A stretch of DNA of 64,000 nucleotides from Sorghum bicolor (lineage: Eukaryota > Streptophyta > Magnoliopsida > Poales > Poaceae), in assembly GCF_000003195.3 (NCBI RefSeq), contig NC_012873.2, positions 46,783,650 to 46,847,649 on the forward strand. The letters run 5' to 3'. A model generated the notes under the pieces. That model saw nothing but the letters and a program-made list of their open reading frames with translations, was not told where the DNA came from and made no database searches. Of this stretch, positions 10,631-22,783 are shown one piece after another. Numbering within the stretch: the first letter of the stretch is position 1; every line of letters starts with the position of its first letter. The position numbers and the translations under genes are program-made.

Positions 10631-11867
10631 TGTTGATATTTGGGAACGCAATAAGGAATTGATCCGCAAGTGCACGGATATCGGTGAGCACTTCACCCGG
10701 GAAATTATCCAGAGTATCGTATTTATTTTTTTTTACCACTAGGAGAAAGAGTGCATCTGACTAACCGGTCTATTACTACTAACCTTTAGGCACAAAGAAT
10801 GTCTTTCGATGTGAGTGATAAATTGAGAAGACTGCAAACGTAGTCTCCTTCTAACCTTGGTAAGGAGGATCTACTATTCTAATGGGGAGGCTAACGGAAT
10901 CTAGACACCACAAAGGATGTTCAACCCGCACCTATAAACCCTATCCTTCCTGCTAACGAGATGTGATCTACAAAGGTAGCTCGGAATTGTCACGTTCCTC
11001 ACTACTACCACGGTCCAGCTAGTCAGGGAATATCTATGAGTACCCCAGCCTAAACACCATGTTTACGCCAGCAATGATTACTCTAAACTCTACGCGAAGA
11101 GATTAAAGTAAACTCATAAACCATAAGAACAATAAAACAAGAACTTACTAGAATTTAGAAGTCGAAATACTGAAGAATCCTAGGAGCAAGCTTCGGGTTA
11201 GGAGAACTTGATCCCGCAGGTACAAGCTTGGAGTAGACACCGACAGGCTGGGCTTCCTCCACTCTACACCTCCACTCTATCTCTCTCAATCTAGTAGAAA
11301 CTAGAAGATCTATTTCTACCTTACATTGGTTGCTAAGCCTAAAAAGAAATATTAATTAGAGAAGAGGTTTTCCTTCGAGGGCACCCCTCAGTCTCTATGA
11401 TAATTTCTTCATGTCTTCTCCAGGGGCCAGGGGGGCCTTGCTTATATAGTCCTCCCCTTCTATGCGTTTTTGGGTCGATAGGCGAGGTGGTACTATGTTT
11501 TTCTTGATCCAATAGGTCGGTGGAATATCCCGAGCGAAAGAGTCCTGATTTGGCTCCAACAGGGGGGCGGGCGCCCAGGCTACCAGGGCGGGCGCCCTGG
11601 GCCTGGCCCTGTTTGGCCTCCGCTTCGGTCTCATGGCTTCTGGAGTCTTCTAGATGATGTAAAATTGCGCGGTGCGTTGATATCTCTATGTAATCCTGAC
11701 ATGTGGGCCTTTCTTCCTTATTTCCTGATAACCCCCTGCAGAAATAGATAAACAACGAAACTCATGGAATTCTGTCAGATCAAACCCTAATTCTACGTGA
11801 TGGTTGCATATTGGTCCTTTCTCTTGTTTATTTGATAATTAAAATTGATACTTAAGAACCGTCAACA
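10631..11867 (-). repeat. 5' LTR of element A
   Basis: Begins TGTTGATATTTGGG and ends GTCAACA; aligns with 2515-3711. Holds two GGGCGGGCGCCC boxes (about 11570-11600) and a minus-strand TATA at 11441-11450. LTR B sequence resumes at 11868. Confidence 0.9.
11441..11450 (-). promoter_or_regulatory. TATA box in the 5' LTR of element A
   Basis: Minus strand ACTATATAAG, followed by CAAGGCCCCCCTGGCC. The same arrangement occurs in C (31368-31380, 37738-37750) and the solo C LTR (57918-57935), which supports its being the transcription start region. Confidence 0.65.
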
Positions 11868-12686
11868 ATAAACACTATACGATCCTAAACATGTATATAA
11901 ATTCAATCTAACTAAGCCAAGTATATAACTATGATAAATTAAGAACAATATAATTGCGAATATAAACAAGTAGAGCAAAGTTATAATCAATATATTGAAG
12001 TAGAACAAAGTCATATTCATAATATTGAAGAACAAAGATGAACAATTGAAGAACAATAGAGAATTACCAAGAATTCTCTTGACAGATCCGGAAACCAATC
12101 GAAGATTGACTCCTTCTAGTTCTAATCCTATGTAGCTATGCTAATCTAGATGTCTAATTGATGTGGTGGCTCTAGGCTTGATCAGAGGCTTCTTCTCCCT
12201 TGATGAATAATGAATTAGGGTTGAGAGGTCCTCTCCTCTAGGTACCAGGGGGTCTGGTTTTATAGTCCTTCCAAGTGAATATGGGCCGTTGGATCAAACC
12301 GACTTTGATTGAACGGTTATCCGTGATCCTTTAGGTTGGTGGAGCTTAATCCCGAAAGAGAGTCCTGATTGAACTCTAAAGGGGGGTGGGCGCCCTGGTC
12401 CCTAAGGCGGGCGCCCTGGGCCAGGCTCCGTTCTGCCTCCGCTTCGTTCCCGTGGCTTCTGGAGTCTTCTAGATGTAAGATAATTGCACGGTACGTTGAT
12501 ATCTCTATATAATCCCTACGTGTGGGCCTTTCTTCCGTATTTCCTGATAACCCCCTGCAAAAATAGACAAACACCAAAACTCGTGGAATTCTATCAGATA
12601 AAACCCTAAGTCTGAATGTTGATTTCATTTGGATCCTTTTCTTTGTTTATTTGATAATTAAATTTGATACTTAAGGACCGTCAACA
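11868..12686 (-). repeat. Right part of the 3' LTR of element B
   Basis: Aligns with 18472-19267 (ATAAACGCTATACGATC to GTCAACA) and with the solo LTR at 59743-61937. Carries two GGGCGCCC boxes against one in the 5' LTR, a 21-bp difference. The left half lies beyond A and Z. Confidence 0.9.
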
Positions 12687-14792
12687 AACTCCCCCAAGCT
12701 TACCTCTTGCTCGTCCCTGGGCAAGGATAATCTCAGCGATGGATCAGAAGTTGTTGTAATGCCTTTGAAAATTGACGGTACACATGCTTTTAAATAATAT
12801 CTCATCTCTGAGTTAGAGTAAACTGTCAAGACTTAAAACTTACTTACTTTACCTTTCACCATGGGACTTGTAACCGTTACTTCTGTCTTGAGTAGTTAAA
12901 AGATAAAACAGTCTAGTCAAGTGCTATGCCTCTTATTCTTGATCAGCTATAGCTCTGGAGTTTTTGCAGATTTTCAAATAAAACTTAGAGATTCCTTGTA
13001 TGACTCTCTTAGATCTCTCTTTTGTGGTATTTCAGGATCCTTACCAAGGCAGTGATGGTATACGCCTTCTCTCAAAGTATGTGGTATTTGTGGTATAAGG
13101 CATAGTGACATTGCCTTCTCTCTCATCCTACTCTAATAAGGCTTTTGATATCTGGAGCTCATAGGTGGGAGATAAAGTATACATACTCACAAGACATTTA
13201 TTGTATAGTCAAACCATGGATCCAAAGAAACAAATCAATAAGTCAAATCAAGATGTGCATGTGTGGCGAATGAATGGCGTATGGTGATGATGGTGACAAC
13301 AATGGTGAAAGTCTAATTCTACTTTTGCTCTTTGAGGTGATACATACCTTTCTTGCTTTTTGAAACTTTGTGAGGAGAATGAGATGCTCTATATTTTTCT
13401 TTTCTTTCAGGTAGGTATCTTGTACCCCTGATTCTATTGTCGGACACTTGTCTATTTTTACCTCTCGTCTCACTTTTTCTTTTCTTTCGAGGTTTCAGGC
13501 ACTTGACCCTTTTTATTTCCTCGTATCTCTTTTTTTTAGGGCACTCATCTCTTGAGATAATATAGCAAGTGGTAGTAACAAGATAACTTGAGCATTTATT
13601 TCACAGGGGAAAAACAGAAATGTTTTTAGCCATTCTCTCCCGGATTAGGAGTAGAATGTTTTTGGGTGGTTCTGGAGATGGAAATGAGTGGATATATATA
13701 TATGGATGCTTACTTCCGGAGTAGAAGTAGCATGTGTGAGTGAACGTGCAAGTGAATCTTGATTTTAACCACATGATAAGCTCCTAAAGGTCTACACAGC
13801 TTGACCACACTCAATGCTCATAAGCAGTAAAAAGTAAATGTGTGGCTCAAAGTCTAGCAAGCATGTATATATGGCTGTGGTAGGAATTTAAACTCTCATC
13901 ATACAGGAACTCATCATGCAATATTTTAAAGATTTTTCAAAGATAAAATTCTCCAGAATTCTAGCATCTCTAGGAACAGATAAACAGCAGCTCAACCTTC
14001 CCATATCATATCCATTAAAAATTTAGACTTCAGATCAAGTTTTCTTCCCACAAGTTCAGGTTTAGAGCAAGCTTTAAATTATAACAGTTATGTCAAAACT
14101 AGAGAGAAAACTCAAATTTGAAAATTAGGCAGAGCAACTATTCATCATATCCATGCTAGAGTTTTATTATTAAGATTCAGTTTAGCATAGCCACTTTATT
14201 TATTTATTAAACACACTAAGCAAAAGATGTATATATAAGCACAAAATCTTTATTTGGTTTTCCATAGTTTTGTATATTTATATTTTAATTTAGTATAAGT
14301 ATAAAGATAGATAGGAATACTTAGCGGGATAAATGGGGGTGCTCTCCCCCAAGCTGAATTTTAACGTAATTTCTCCTGATGTATCTAGCAGGTGGCAGAG
14401 GTATATTTGAAAGTCGGCAGTACCCTGATAGCGATTAGAATATACTCCGTCTGCTAGTCTTCTTGATTCTTGAATTCTGTGGAGCTCAAATAGACAACAA
14501 AGCTTTGTGGAACTGATTAAGTGTTAGCATAAATATCTAGCCTTTATCATGTTGAACTTCCTCAATAGATATTACTCCCTATTTTTTATATTTTCGTTTT
14601 ATAGAGCAGAAAAAATATTTATTTTATTTTTATGCCACCACAGTGAATGTACTTATGGGTTTCATGCCACTCGTATACTCACATGGGGCTTACTGTTTTT
14701 TAATATTTTTATTTTCTTTTTAGGATAGTATGAACATGATTAACTAAGCAAACTATTTTAAATAATTAAAAGGAAAAAGATAACTACCAAGT
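12687..14792 (-). other. 3' non-coding region of element B
   Basis: Polypurine tract at 12687-12700 (minus strand AAGCTTGGGGGAGTT) next to the LTR and a second copy at 14344-14355. The whole stretch aligns with 31795-33945 of element C, including the run near 12955-13010 (GTTTTTGCAGATTTTCAAAT). It is stop-rich in every frame and has a T-rich block at 13400-13530 shared with A and C. Confidence 0.75.
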
Positions 14793-15906
14793 TTACCTCT
14801 TGGCAAGGCGTTCGGTGTTTTTAAGTCCTCCGAACAGGACTCTCTATTTTCTAGTTGTCCTGGGATTCGTTGGGTGGCGTAGTCGGTACTTCCGGCAGCG
14901 CCTCCTCTTCGTGTATAGTTATCTTCTCTCTCCACACCTGACTCGGTGCTACGGTCTCCTCTGGATAATTCTATTTAAACTGTATGTCTTCTGACCTTAT
15001 CACTTCTCCTTCGTAGTCTGCCCATCCGTCCTTGATGATTTGCCTCCTCTAGTTGCGGTTGCGTCGTTTTCTGACGTGCTTAGAGTCTTCAACGATATAG
15101 TTAGGGTCAGTAAAATAGTGGCGTACCTTCGCTGAGGGGAAGTGCATATGGACTTCTCCGATTCCAATGTAGATGATTGCTTTAACGGTGCTGAGGAACG
15201 GTCTTCCAAGGATGATGGGTGGATCGTACTCATCTTCTCCCATGTCAATAACCTAAAAGTCTGTATAGACAAAATGATCGTCTATTTTGACAGGGACATC
15301 AGTTACTACTCCTTTAACCTCTCGGAATGTCTGATCTGCCATTTGGAGTTGAATGTATGTTGGTTTTAAGGGCATGGTTCCGAACAAGAGCCGATAGGTG
15401 ACTGCGGCCATTATGTTGACACCCAATCCGGTGTCGCAAGTTGTCTTGTAGAAGTTGTATCCATTTATGGAGCAATATATGCTTGGCATTCCTGGGTCAT
15501 CTTTCTTGGTCAGAAACGGTGACTTAAGTCGATGATCTTGACCTCCATGAACTGCAGTGACCATCTTAGCTGACTCGGTCCACACTTGCTTGTTCCTGTT
15601 CCTCCTGTTGGTCCTCTTCCCTGGTTCATGTCGAGATTGATCTAGGACTTGTGTAGTTTTGTTCTTGAAGGAAAACGTCTCCTTCCTCCCTTTGATGTAG
15701 AAACTGATCTTGGCAGCACTAGCGTAGATGACAGCTCCCGAGGTGTTCAAGAATGGCCTCCCTAAGATGAGGGGTGCCCTCTCATCATTACTGGTCTCTA
15801 TCACTACGAAGTCTGCTGGGGCGTATAAGGTACCAACGTGGACACAAAGGTTCTTCAATATTCCTTTTGGAAAACTTATCGTCTGATCTGCAAACTGCAA
15901 ACACAT
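14793..15906 (-). pseudogene. Tandem second retropepsin domain and acidic tail of element B
   Basis: Reading leftward from 15906: the end of retropepsin 1 (APLILGRPFLNTSGAVIYA), a basic linker, then a second retropepsin with Asp-Thr-Gly in CDTGLGVNIMAAV (about 15421-15445) and its own IILGRPFLSTVKAIIY (about 15180-15230), in another frame. An acidic tail follows to a TAA at 14793-14795. The first domain has Asp-Phe-Gly instead. The same duplication is in C. Breaks: a frameshift near 15250 and in-frame TAG/TAA in the tail. Aspartic proteases of this kind cut the gag polyprotein; which of the two acted is unknown. Confidence 0.8.
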
Positions 15907-16355
15907 GGTTGTTTCTGATAAAGGATATGTAAAGAATTTTTCATAGAGTACCCTGGCATAATGTTGACACTAGAGCCAAAGTCACAGAGTGCTTCTGGGA
16001 AGTCCACCATGCCGATGGAGATCGGGATGACGGGGCGTTCTGGATCGCCTCTCTTGACCGGCAGAAGGTCAGTAGTAACTTCAGTGACGGGGTTACTCCA
16101 GTAGTTACCTACATCAAACATGTCTACAAGATTTGCAGATTCTAATCCTTCCGGTTGTGATGGTATACCGGGGTTAGTAGCAGGAACAGCATCAACTATT
16201 TGATTTAACTGAGATTCAATCATTTTATTAAAGCTAATTTGATTCTTGATGGCAGTAGAGAAATTATCCATTCTATTATTTATATTTTCTAGCATTTTGT
16301 CATTAGATGCCAATTTCTTAGATAGGTTATCCATTAGCTTTCCTTGATTAGACAC
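15876..16355 (-). pseudogene. Gag C-terminus and first retropepsin domain of element B
   Basis: Starts in a Gln/Asn-rich gag tail with a possible coiled-coil segment (NLSKKLASNDKMLENINNRM), then TTDLLPVKRGDPERPVIP and the retropepsin active-site region LCDFGSSVNIMP (about 15955-15990). The usual Thr or Ser after Asp is Phe here, in both B and C. The frame is shifted by one relative to the zinc-knuckle part at 16355 and again near 15930, before retropepsin 1 continues at 15906. Confidence 0.8.
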
Positions 16356-17341
16356 TAACTCTTATTATTGAAAGAATTATTACCTTGATAATTACCTGAG
16401 TAGTTAGGCCTCTGTTGATTCCAACCTTGATCTTGTTGAGGACGGTTGTAGTAGTTGTTGTTATTGTTGATGTAGTTCACATCCTCAAGCATCTCAAGAC
16501 AGTGATTGCCTAAGTGTCTAGTATCTCCACACTCTTCACAAGTCATGTGAGAGTCGTAGATGTGCATAACTTCTTTCTTATCTCCGGCTCTATCATCGAG
16601 CTTCTTCATGAGCAGGTCTAGCTTTGCAGACAGCATGTCTACCTCCTTGAGCTGATGCATACCTCCACCTCTCTTGCGTGTCTGGGTCCTTTCTTCATTC
16701 CAGCTTTGGTTGGACGCCATCTTCTCCACAAGAGCTGTGGCTTGTGATATGGTAAGTGATAGGAATGCTCCTCCGGCTGCAGCATCCATGGTCTCTCGGG
16801 CACTGTTGCCGAGCCCATGATAAAACGTCTGCATCAGTAGCTAACTCTCCATTCCATGATGGAGACATTCTAGGATGTAGTCTTGGAAGCGCTCCCATGC
16901 TTCTGGAATGGATTCATCATGTTGTTGCTTAAAACTTGTAATTTTCCCATGGAGAGCATTGGTCTTGCCCATGGGAAAGAACTTAGCCAGAAAGTTTGTG
17001 GAGCAGAGTGCCCACGTAGTATTCTTCTCCTTTGTAGCGTAGAACCACTGCTTCGCTCTTCCTAACAGTGAGAACGGGAAGAGGCGAAGTAGTATAGCAT
17101 CTCTGGGGACTCCTGATATTGTCAATGTGCTGCATATCTCCAGGAAGTGTTGGAGATGAGCACTAGCATCTTCGTGTGCCTTCCCACAGAACTGGTTGGA
17201 TTGCACCATGTTGATAAGTCCAGGCTTGAGCTCAAAGTTGCCATCGATCTCTGCAGCAGGTCCAGTGTGGATGTTGTCCGTAGTGGGAGCTGAGAACTCG
17301 CGGATCGATTTTTTTGCCATGGCTTCTAACTCTGAAGACAA
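16355..17341 (-). pseudogene. Gag capsid and zinc knuckle of element B
   Basis: The capsid region (16841-17341) has LRLFPFSLLGRAKQWFY and ITSFKQQHDESIPEAWERF, the retrotransposon gag signature. An ATG at 17341 starts MSSELEAMAKKSIREF; a Met eight codons in is an alternative. A TAG near 16840, where relatives have Trp, separates it from 16355-16834, which has a canonical CCHC knuckle CEECGDTRHLGNHC (C-x2-C-x4-H-x4-C) and an Asn-rich tail. It packages element RNA into particles. Confidence 0.85.
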
Positions 17342-17612
17342 GTTCCGGTGATCTTCTTGATTGGATGAAGCTTCTTGCTGAAGTGTTGATGATCTCTTCT
17401 TGAGCTTGGCTCTTCTTTTTTTCTAAATAATGCTTCGAGATTGTCAACAAAATTTCCTGAAAGATGTCTTCTATTCATACATTACCCTGCATAAGATAAA
17501 ATAGAAAAATATCGGGGTAAAACTGTATGAGAGAATTGATAAGCTCAATCCTATTAGTGATGTGAATGATAACTCAAAATCCTATATTCATTCCTGATTA
17601 GTAATCAACCTT

Positions 17613-17629
17613 TCCCGGCAACTACGCCA
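17613..17629 (-). other. Degenerate tRNA-Asp primer site of element B
   Basis: Plus strand TCCCGGCAACTACGCCA against CCCCGGCAACGGCGCCA in A and C: three mismatches. It lies eight bases from the LTR start. Confidence 0.6.
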
Positions 17630-17637
17630 AAAATGCT

Positions 17638-19267
17638 TGTTGGGTATTCTTAACGTCATTACCAAAAGTAGACTTAGTTTTCTAATTCTGATAACGGCGC
17701 CAAAAATGCCAAACCTATCCCTCATACCACTTAAGCCAAGTTGTCATCCCCAGCATGACATGAGAGACGCGGTATTGAAATATGCAATTGCTCATCTGAA
17801 ATAAATAATAAATGGGATCTGCAAGCGCACAGATTAATACCGATGTAGCATTTTAACCGGGAAGTAATCCAGGTATCGTTATTTATATTTTTACCATTGG
17901 GAAGGGATTAGTAATCATCAATGTTGATTATAGAATGGAATATAAGATTGAGTATCTATCATTACATGTATAATTGAGAACATTTATCTAACTCTTTCAT
18001 ACAGGGATAAGTGTCACATAAAGGATATAAAGTAATGAATAGTGACAAAGGTAATTAATCTGATCAGCATAACTTAGCCACATATAAATATGATAAGCAC
18101 CTCAATTAGGTATTCTAGCAAGTCATTAGCATGGAATTAGAACGAACTACAAGAATATTTCCTAAGTTATTCTTAACTATACAGTCTAGCATATCATAGT
18201 TAGTGTAATTATACTTAGCAATCATTGCGAGACAGGACTACGCCCATGCATAGTGATATTAGCAAGGAATATGAGAAACATCGTAATCACTCCCCTGTAA
18301 TAATGTTGCTCTGCCAGCCCAATACACGAGAGGGGGACTATATAAGAATCAGTGGAGCTGTCACTACCACGAACTACCCCACGATCTGGCATATAGGGTA
18401 CAATCGCAGATAAATACGGTATAAGCACCACGCCTACACAATATCTATCATTTACCCATGGATTCGATGGATAAACGCTATACGATCTAAACATGTATAT
18501 AAATCCAATCTAACTAAGCCAAGTATATAACTATGATAAACTAAGAACAATATAATTGCGAATATAAACAAGTAGAGAAAAGTCATAATCAATATATTGA
18601 AGTAGAAAAAAGTCATATTCATAATATTGAAGAACAAATATGAACAATTGAAGAACAATACAGAATTACCAAGAATCCTCTTGACAGATCTGGAAACCAA
18701 TCGAAGATTGACTCCTTCTAGTTCTAATCCTATGTAGCTATGCTAATCTAGATGTCTAATTGATGTGGTGGCTCTAGGCTTGATCAGAGGCTTCTTCTCC
18801 CTTGATGAATAATGAATTAGGGTTCAGAGGTCCTCTCCTCCAGGGGCCAGGGGGTCTGGTTTTATAGTCCTTCCAAGTGAATATGGGCCGTTGGATCAAA
18901 CCGACATTGATTGAATGGTTATCGTTGATCCTTTAGGTCGGTGGAGCTTAATCCCGAAAGAGAGTCCTGATTGAACTCTAAAGGGGGGCGGGCGCCCTGG
19001 GCTAGGCTCCGTTCTGCCTCCGCTTCATTCCCGTGGCTTCTGGAGTCTTGTAGATGTAAGATAATTGCACGGTATGTTGATATCTCTATGTAATCCCGAC
19101 GTGTGGGACTTTCTTCCGTATTTCCTGATAACCCCCTGCAGAAATAGACAAACACCAAAACTCGTGGAATTCTGTCAGATAAAACCCTAAGTCTAAATGT
19201 TGATTTCATTTGGATCATTTTCTTTGTTTATTTGATAATGAAATTTGATACTTAAGGACCGTCAACA
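17638..19267 (-). repeat. 5' LTR of element B
   Basis: 1630 bases, TGTTGGGTATTC to GTCAACA. A minus-strand TATA (ACTATAAAACC) lies at about 18858-18870 and one GGGCGGGCGCCC box at about 18985-18998. The flank at 19268 is GCCAC inside the protease of E; the left copy of that target duplication is outside the window. Confidence 0.9.
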
Positions 19268-20498
19268 GCCACTGCCTCCGTCCATCAGCACCTTGGTGAG
19301 TCGGGTCTCGGCGATGATGGGGTCGACGATGAGCGGATAGCTCCTGGGGTTTGGGATTCAGTTGGGGTGGTCATTGCGGTCGAAGGTGATGGCTTCCTCT
19401 AACCACCTGAGGTGGGAGGGAGTAGCCAGGCTGATGGCGCAAACCTCCCAAAGCTCGTACTTTCTCTGGCTCATGGTGAGCCGAGCTACGCGTCCCCCAA
19501 AAATCAAGAAACAGTTCTTGACCTTAGGGAATCCGCCCCCTTGTCGTCGTCGTCGTCCTTGTCTTTGGGTTGTTTCTCCTCCGTGTCCTCCTTTGGAGGG
19601 GCTGCAGAATAGAAATGGCGTAAGAGGGTGCACTCCTCGAGGGTGTGCTTTGTGGGCCCCCTATGATAGGGACATGGCTTCTTCAACATTTTGTTGAAGA
19701 GGTCAGGACTAGTAGGAGGCCGCTTGGCGTTCTTCCGATCCGCTGCGGCGACAAGAGTATCCTCGTGCTGACCCTACTTCCCCTTCTGACTCTTCTTTTT
19801 ATTTTTAGGGTCTTAGGAGCCCGAGGCCTCAGTGACCTCATCTTTTTGCTTCCCCTTGGCCTTGCCGTCAGAGAAGATCGCCCCAATAGCCTCTTCGCGT
19901 GAGGCAAAGTTGGTGGCAATGTCGAGCAGCTCGCCGATGCTCGAGGGGGTCTTGCATCCAAGCTCATGCACCAGCTCCTTGCAGGTGGTGCCAGCAATGA
20001 AAGCCCCTATCACATCGGAGTCAATGATGTTGGGGAGCTCGGTGCATTGCTTGGAGAAACGCTTGACGAAATCCCTGAGGGACTTGTCAGGCTCTTGATG
20101 ATAGCTCCTGATGTCCCAGAAGTTGTTGGGGCACACGTATGTGCCCTAAAAGTTCCCAACAAAGATCTTAACCGGTCAGCCCAGCTATGGATTAGTCGTT
20201 CAGGAAGGTACTCTAGCCAAGCTCTCACTAAGTCAGCTAGATGCAACAGAAGGTTGCGACTGATGAGCAAGTCATCATCTGCGCCGCCCAATTGGCATGC
20301 CAAATGGTAGTCTGCGAGCCAAAGCTCGGAATTGGTCACCCTAGAGTACTTGGTGAGGTTGGCCGGTTGGCGGAACAGGGTTAGGAACATGGCCCTACGG
20401 ATAGCCTCACTAAAAACACGAGGACCGGGAGGCTCCGGCGACAAGCTGCGATCATGCTCGGGGTTGTACCTCCTGCCTCCACGCAGCTGATAGCCTCG
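19268..20498 (-). pseudogene. Gag C-terminal half and start of protease of Tat-type element E
   Basis: Reading leftward: gag residues FSEAIRRAMFLTLFRQPANL and LADYHLACQLGGADDDLL (20150-20420), FVKRFSKQCTELPNI (about 20030-20075), a CPYHRGPTKHTLEECTLL knuckle of C-x2-H-x5-H-x4-C type (about 19620-19675), an Asp/Lys-rich stretch, and the protease N-terminus up to LMDGGSG at 19268-19290. These are Tat (RIRE2/Retand-like) features. At least one frameshift lies near 20130. B interrupts the protease at its active site, and G interrupts gag at 20498. Confidence 0.85.
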
Positions 20499-21339
20499 TG
20501 TTGTTGCAAAAAAAAATAGATCTATAAACACAAAGGGCTAATACCCGATCCGATATCCAAAGCGTGCCAGTCGATTTGACCTATTAATCGACAAGGATGA
20601 TAAATCGAGCACTTTGGTCCTGACAACAGCGATACGTCCGGAAGTCACGGCCAAAAGGTACTCACATGGAACTCAAAGATTGCCGAAGGTCACACTGAAG
20701 CGATGCAGCTCGTCGAATCAATGAGAACTCATAAAAAGAAAAGTAGGCAAATTGACGAAGTCATCGAAAAGTAAGTAGATGCAAAATAAGAGTAAAATTG
20801 GCTTGATATTTGATTGATATATCTTTACATTGTCCCTCAGTCCATATTTATACTCTGACCCGAAGAAACCTAACCAGCTACAACTAGGACACCAAGTCCA
20901 CATCTAAGGAAAAACACGACTCTTACATGAGTCATACTCTAAAATATAGAAAAGGAAAATAACACCTATCTACTTTCGTGTCTGCTTTGATTACGATGAA
21001 ATCTTCGTCGGCTTCTGCTCCGTCGGCTCACTCCCTGCCACCATAAACTTCATCAGTAGAAGCCTTCAGATCTCCCCTCATCGACATCGGCAAGGTGTCA
21101 TCATGAGCTTCATCGGCAGTAGTTTTAGATCTTCTTTCATCGGCATCGACAATAACGTCTCTGATCTTGCTAGCAATGCTTCCAAGTCAGAAGACACCAT
21201 CAATCACCACCAATTATCGGCAACAATCTCCATCAGCTAACCTTCATCGGCACCTTCCTACCAGCATAATGCAATAACTTTCCTTCTGTCGATTAGTCCA
21301 CTCTGATCACTTTGACACATGCCGAAAATGGTGTCAACA
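20499..21339 (-). repeat. 3' LTR of element G
   Basis: 841 bases, TGTTGTTGCAAAAAAA to GGTGTCAACA; aligns with 40284-41122. The preceding CCTCG is the target duplication. Confidence 0.92.
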
Positions 21340-21348
21340 CATGCCCTC

Positions 21349-22196
21349 TGTTGACAATTACTACCGTCATCACTAAAAACAGAGATAAACCCTACTCCTA
21401 GTAACAACACCAGAAAATGCACGTATATAATTAACTTGTCAATTAGCAATTAGCCACTTCCTTAATTATTAATATTCCTAAACATGAAGTAGGTTGTCAT
21501 CTCTTAAGAATATATGAATCCGTTAAGAATAAAGTCTCCCTAATATACAATGAAATACTATAAAGTAGAACTAGAACTATTACTGAACTCTTGCGCTCCA
21601 GACCAATGCCAGGGGCTCCAGATCTCGATGAAGAACTAGATCTCCTCTACTTCTAGTCTGACAAACTAGAACTATGAACTAGAAGACTCTTGATGAACTT
21701 GAAGGCATTCATGCTTGATGGCTTGAGGCCTTGATGAATAATGAGGTGTTGTCTCAGGGGGGTTCTGCCCACGTATTTATAGTCCGGTGGGAGTCGCGCA
21801 CGCCGTCGGATCAAACCGACTTAACCAAGGGCCGAGATGACTCCTCAAAGGCGGTGGAGGAAGCTTCCGGAAGGGGGGCACCAAACCATAGAGCAGGGGG
21901 CCGGCCGATGCTAGGGTGGGGCCGGCTGGCCCCACCTGGTGGCGGTTGGTCCTCCCCTCGCGTTGGGTGTCTTCTAGAGTGTTCCTAAATCCTCTCGCGC
22001 TGTTTCCCATGGTGGATATGTTTCCATGTTTGATTTACATTAGAGTCCCTATTTTGCAGCTTTCCTGAAATTCACCCTAGAAAATACAGAATATACAAAC
22101 TAGTGGAAATTGTTAGTTTAAACCCTATACTAGTATGTATTTATGATCTCCTTCAAGTTTAAAGCTATAATAAAAATTGACGTTATCCCGTCAACA
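21349..22196 (-). mobile_element. Solo LTR (J), 848 bp, in the 3' region of G
   Basis: Starts TGTTGACAATTACTACC and ends TTATCCCGTCAACA, flanked by the perfect 5-bp duplication CCCTC at 21344-21348 and 22197-22201. The minus strand has a TATA sequence (GGACTATAAATACG) near 21770-21784, so sense is taken as minus. There is no internal domain, so this is a solo LTR left by LTR-LTR recombination. It separates the polypurine tract of G from its 3' LTR only by insertion; the tract itself is GGAGGG. Confidence 0.88.
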
Positions 22197-22201
22197 CCCT
22201 C

Positions 22202-22783
22202 CAATTTTGGAGTATAAAATCATTAATGCTCCGAAATTCATTCTAAGTAACGATTGTCTTCACCTTAATTATCTAGCCCATTACAAAATCTAATGCCGAA
22301 TCCAATTAAATCCAGCCTTGATTCACGCGCCTCAGTAAATATCGCATAACCTTCAACCACCCCTGTCCCGATTATGGTTATGATACAAGGGCAACAATCC
22401 ATCAGCAAGGACCTAACACCATACCACACTGCCGATCTCGGAATTAAAATATCCTGTACACTAAGATTTCCTCCAAATCATGATTGCTTGCCATCAAATC
22501 GCCTACACAATCTCTTGATTGTCGTGCGAACAGTTACCATATCTATCTGAATAACCTCGACTTTTACGCGTGCGGCGGAGAGATAAGTCTAGAATGTCGC
22601 TGCTCCGTTCAGCCTAGAAATACATGACCCCCAGGCGTCTGTCTTCTATCTTCACATTCCAATCTTCAAAACCTATTGTCTCCGGCGACGATCTTGACGA
22701 GCAACTGTGCGGCTTCAACCAGCAAGAATTCTCCCAAGCAGCGGCCTCAAGTTTCCTGCCACGTCTCCATCCTGCTTAAGACA
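22202..22783. other. Region between solo LTR J and the antisense gene of G
   Basis: Non-coding; presumably the promoter and 5' region of the plus-strand antisense gene. I see no clear TATA box. A GC-rich stretch at 22560-22760 precedes the ATG at 22784. Confidence 0.5.

Larger units (their letters stand above)
2515..11867 (-). mobile_element. Athila-like Ty3/gypsy LTR retrotransposon (A), nested in LTR B
   Basis: Complete in outline: 3' LTR 2515-3711, polypurine tract, accessory frame 5007-5636, pol 6059-9151, gag/protease 9272-10498, primer site 10606-10622 and 5' LTR 10631-11867. Domain order gag-PR-RT-RNaseH-IN is that of Ty3/gypsy. The tRNA-Asp primer site and a reading frame between integrase and the 3' LTR suggest the Athila lineage. 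The left LTR has lost its first 14 or so bases, so the target duplication cannot be read. Several stops and a frameshift make it non-functional. The two LTRs are close in sequence, apart from one 21-bp length difference and scattered substitutions. Confidence 0.85.
11868..19267 (-). mobile_element. Athila-related gag/protease retrotransposon lacking pol (B)
   Basis: 3' LTR (left, split by A and Z; right part 11868-12686), non-coding 12687-14792, gag and two retropepsin domains 14793-17341, degenerate tRNA-Asp primer site 17613-17629, 5' LTR 17638-19267. No RT, RNase H or integrase anywhere. Element C has the same order, so the absence of pol is a family trait and not a local deletion. B sits inside the protease of E at its catalytic DGGSG segment. 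It probably depends on an Athila partner for RT and integrase. Confidence 0.85.

Noticed and set aside
3264..12628. About 100-codon open frames in the LTRs of A, B and C (3264-3599, 11339-11755, 12317-12628, 18919-19218, 31425-31736) with similar products
   Set aside because: The similarity follows from LTR DNA similarity. The copy of A has no ATG, the solo B copy changes frame in the middle, and the solo C copy is shifted by an extra G. No sign of protein-level constraint without a substitution analysis.
19362..20310. Plus-strand frames opposite to gag of E
   Set aside because: Shadows of the minus-strand gag, whose conserved segments are clear.
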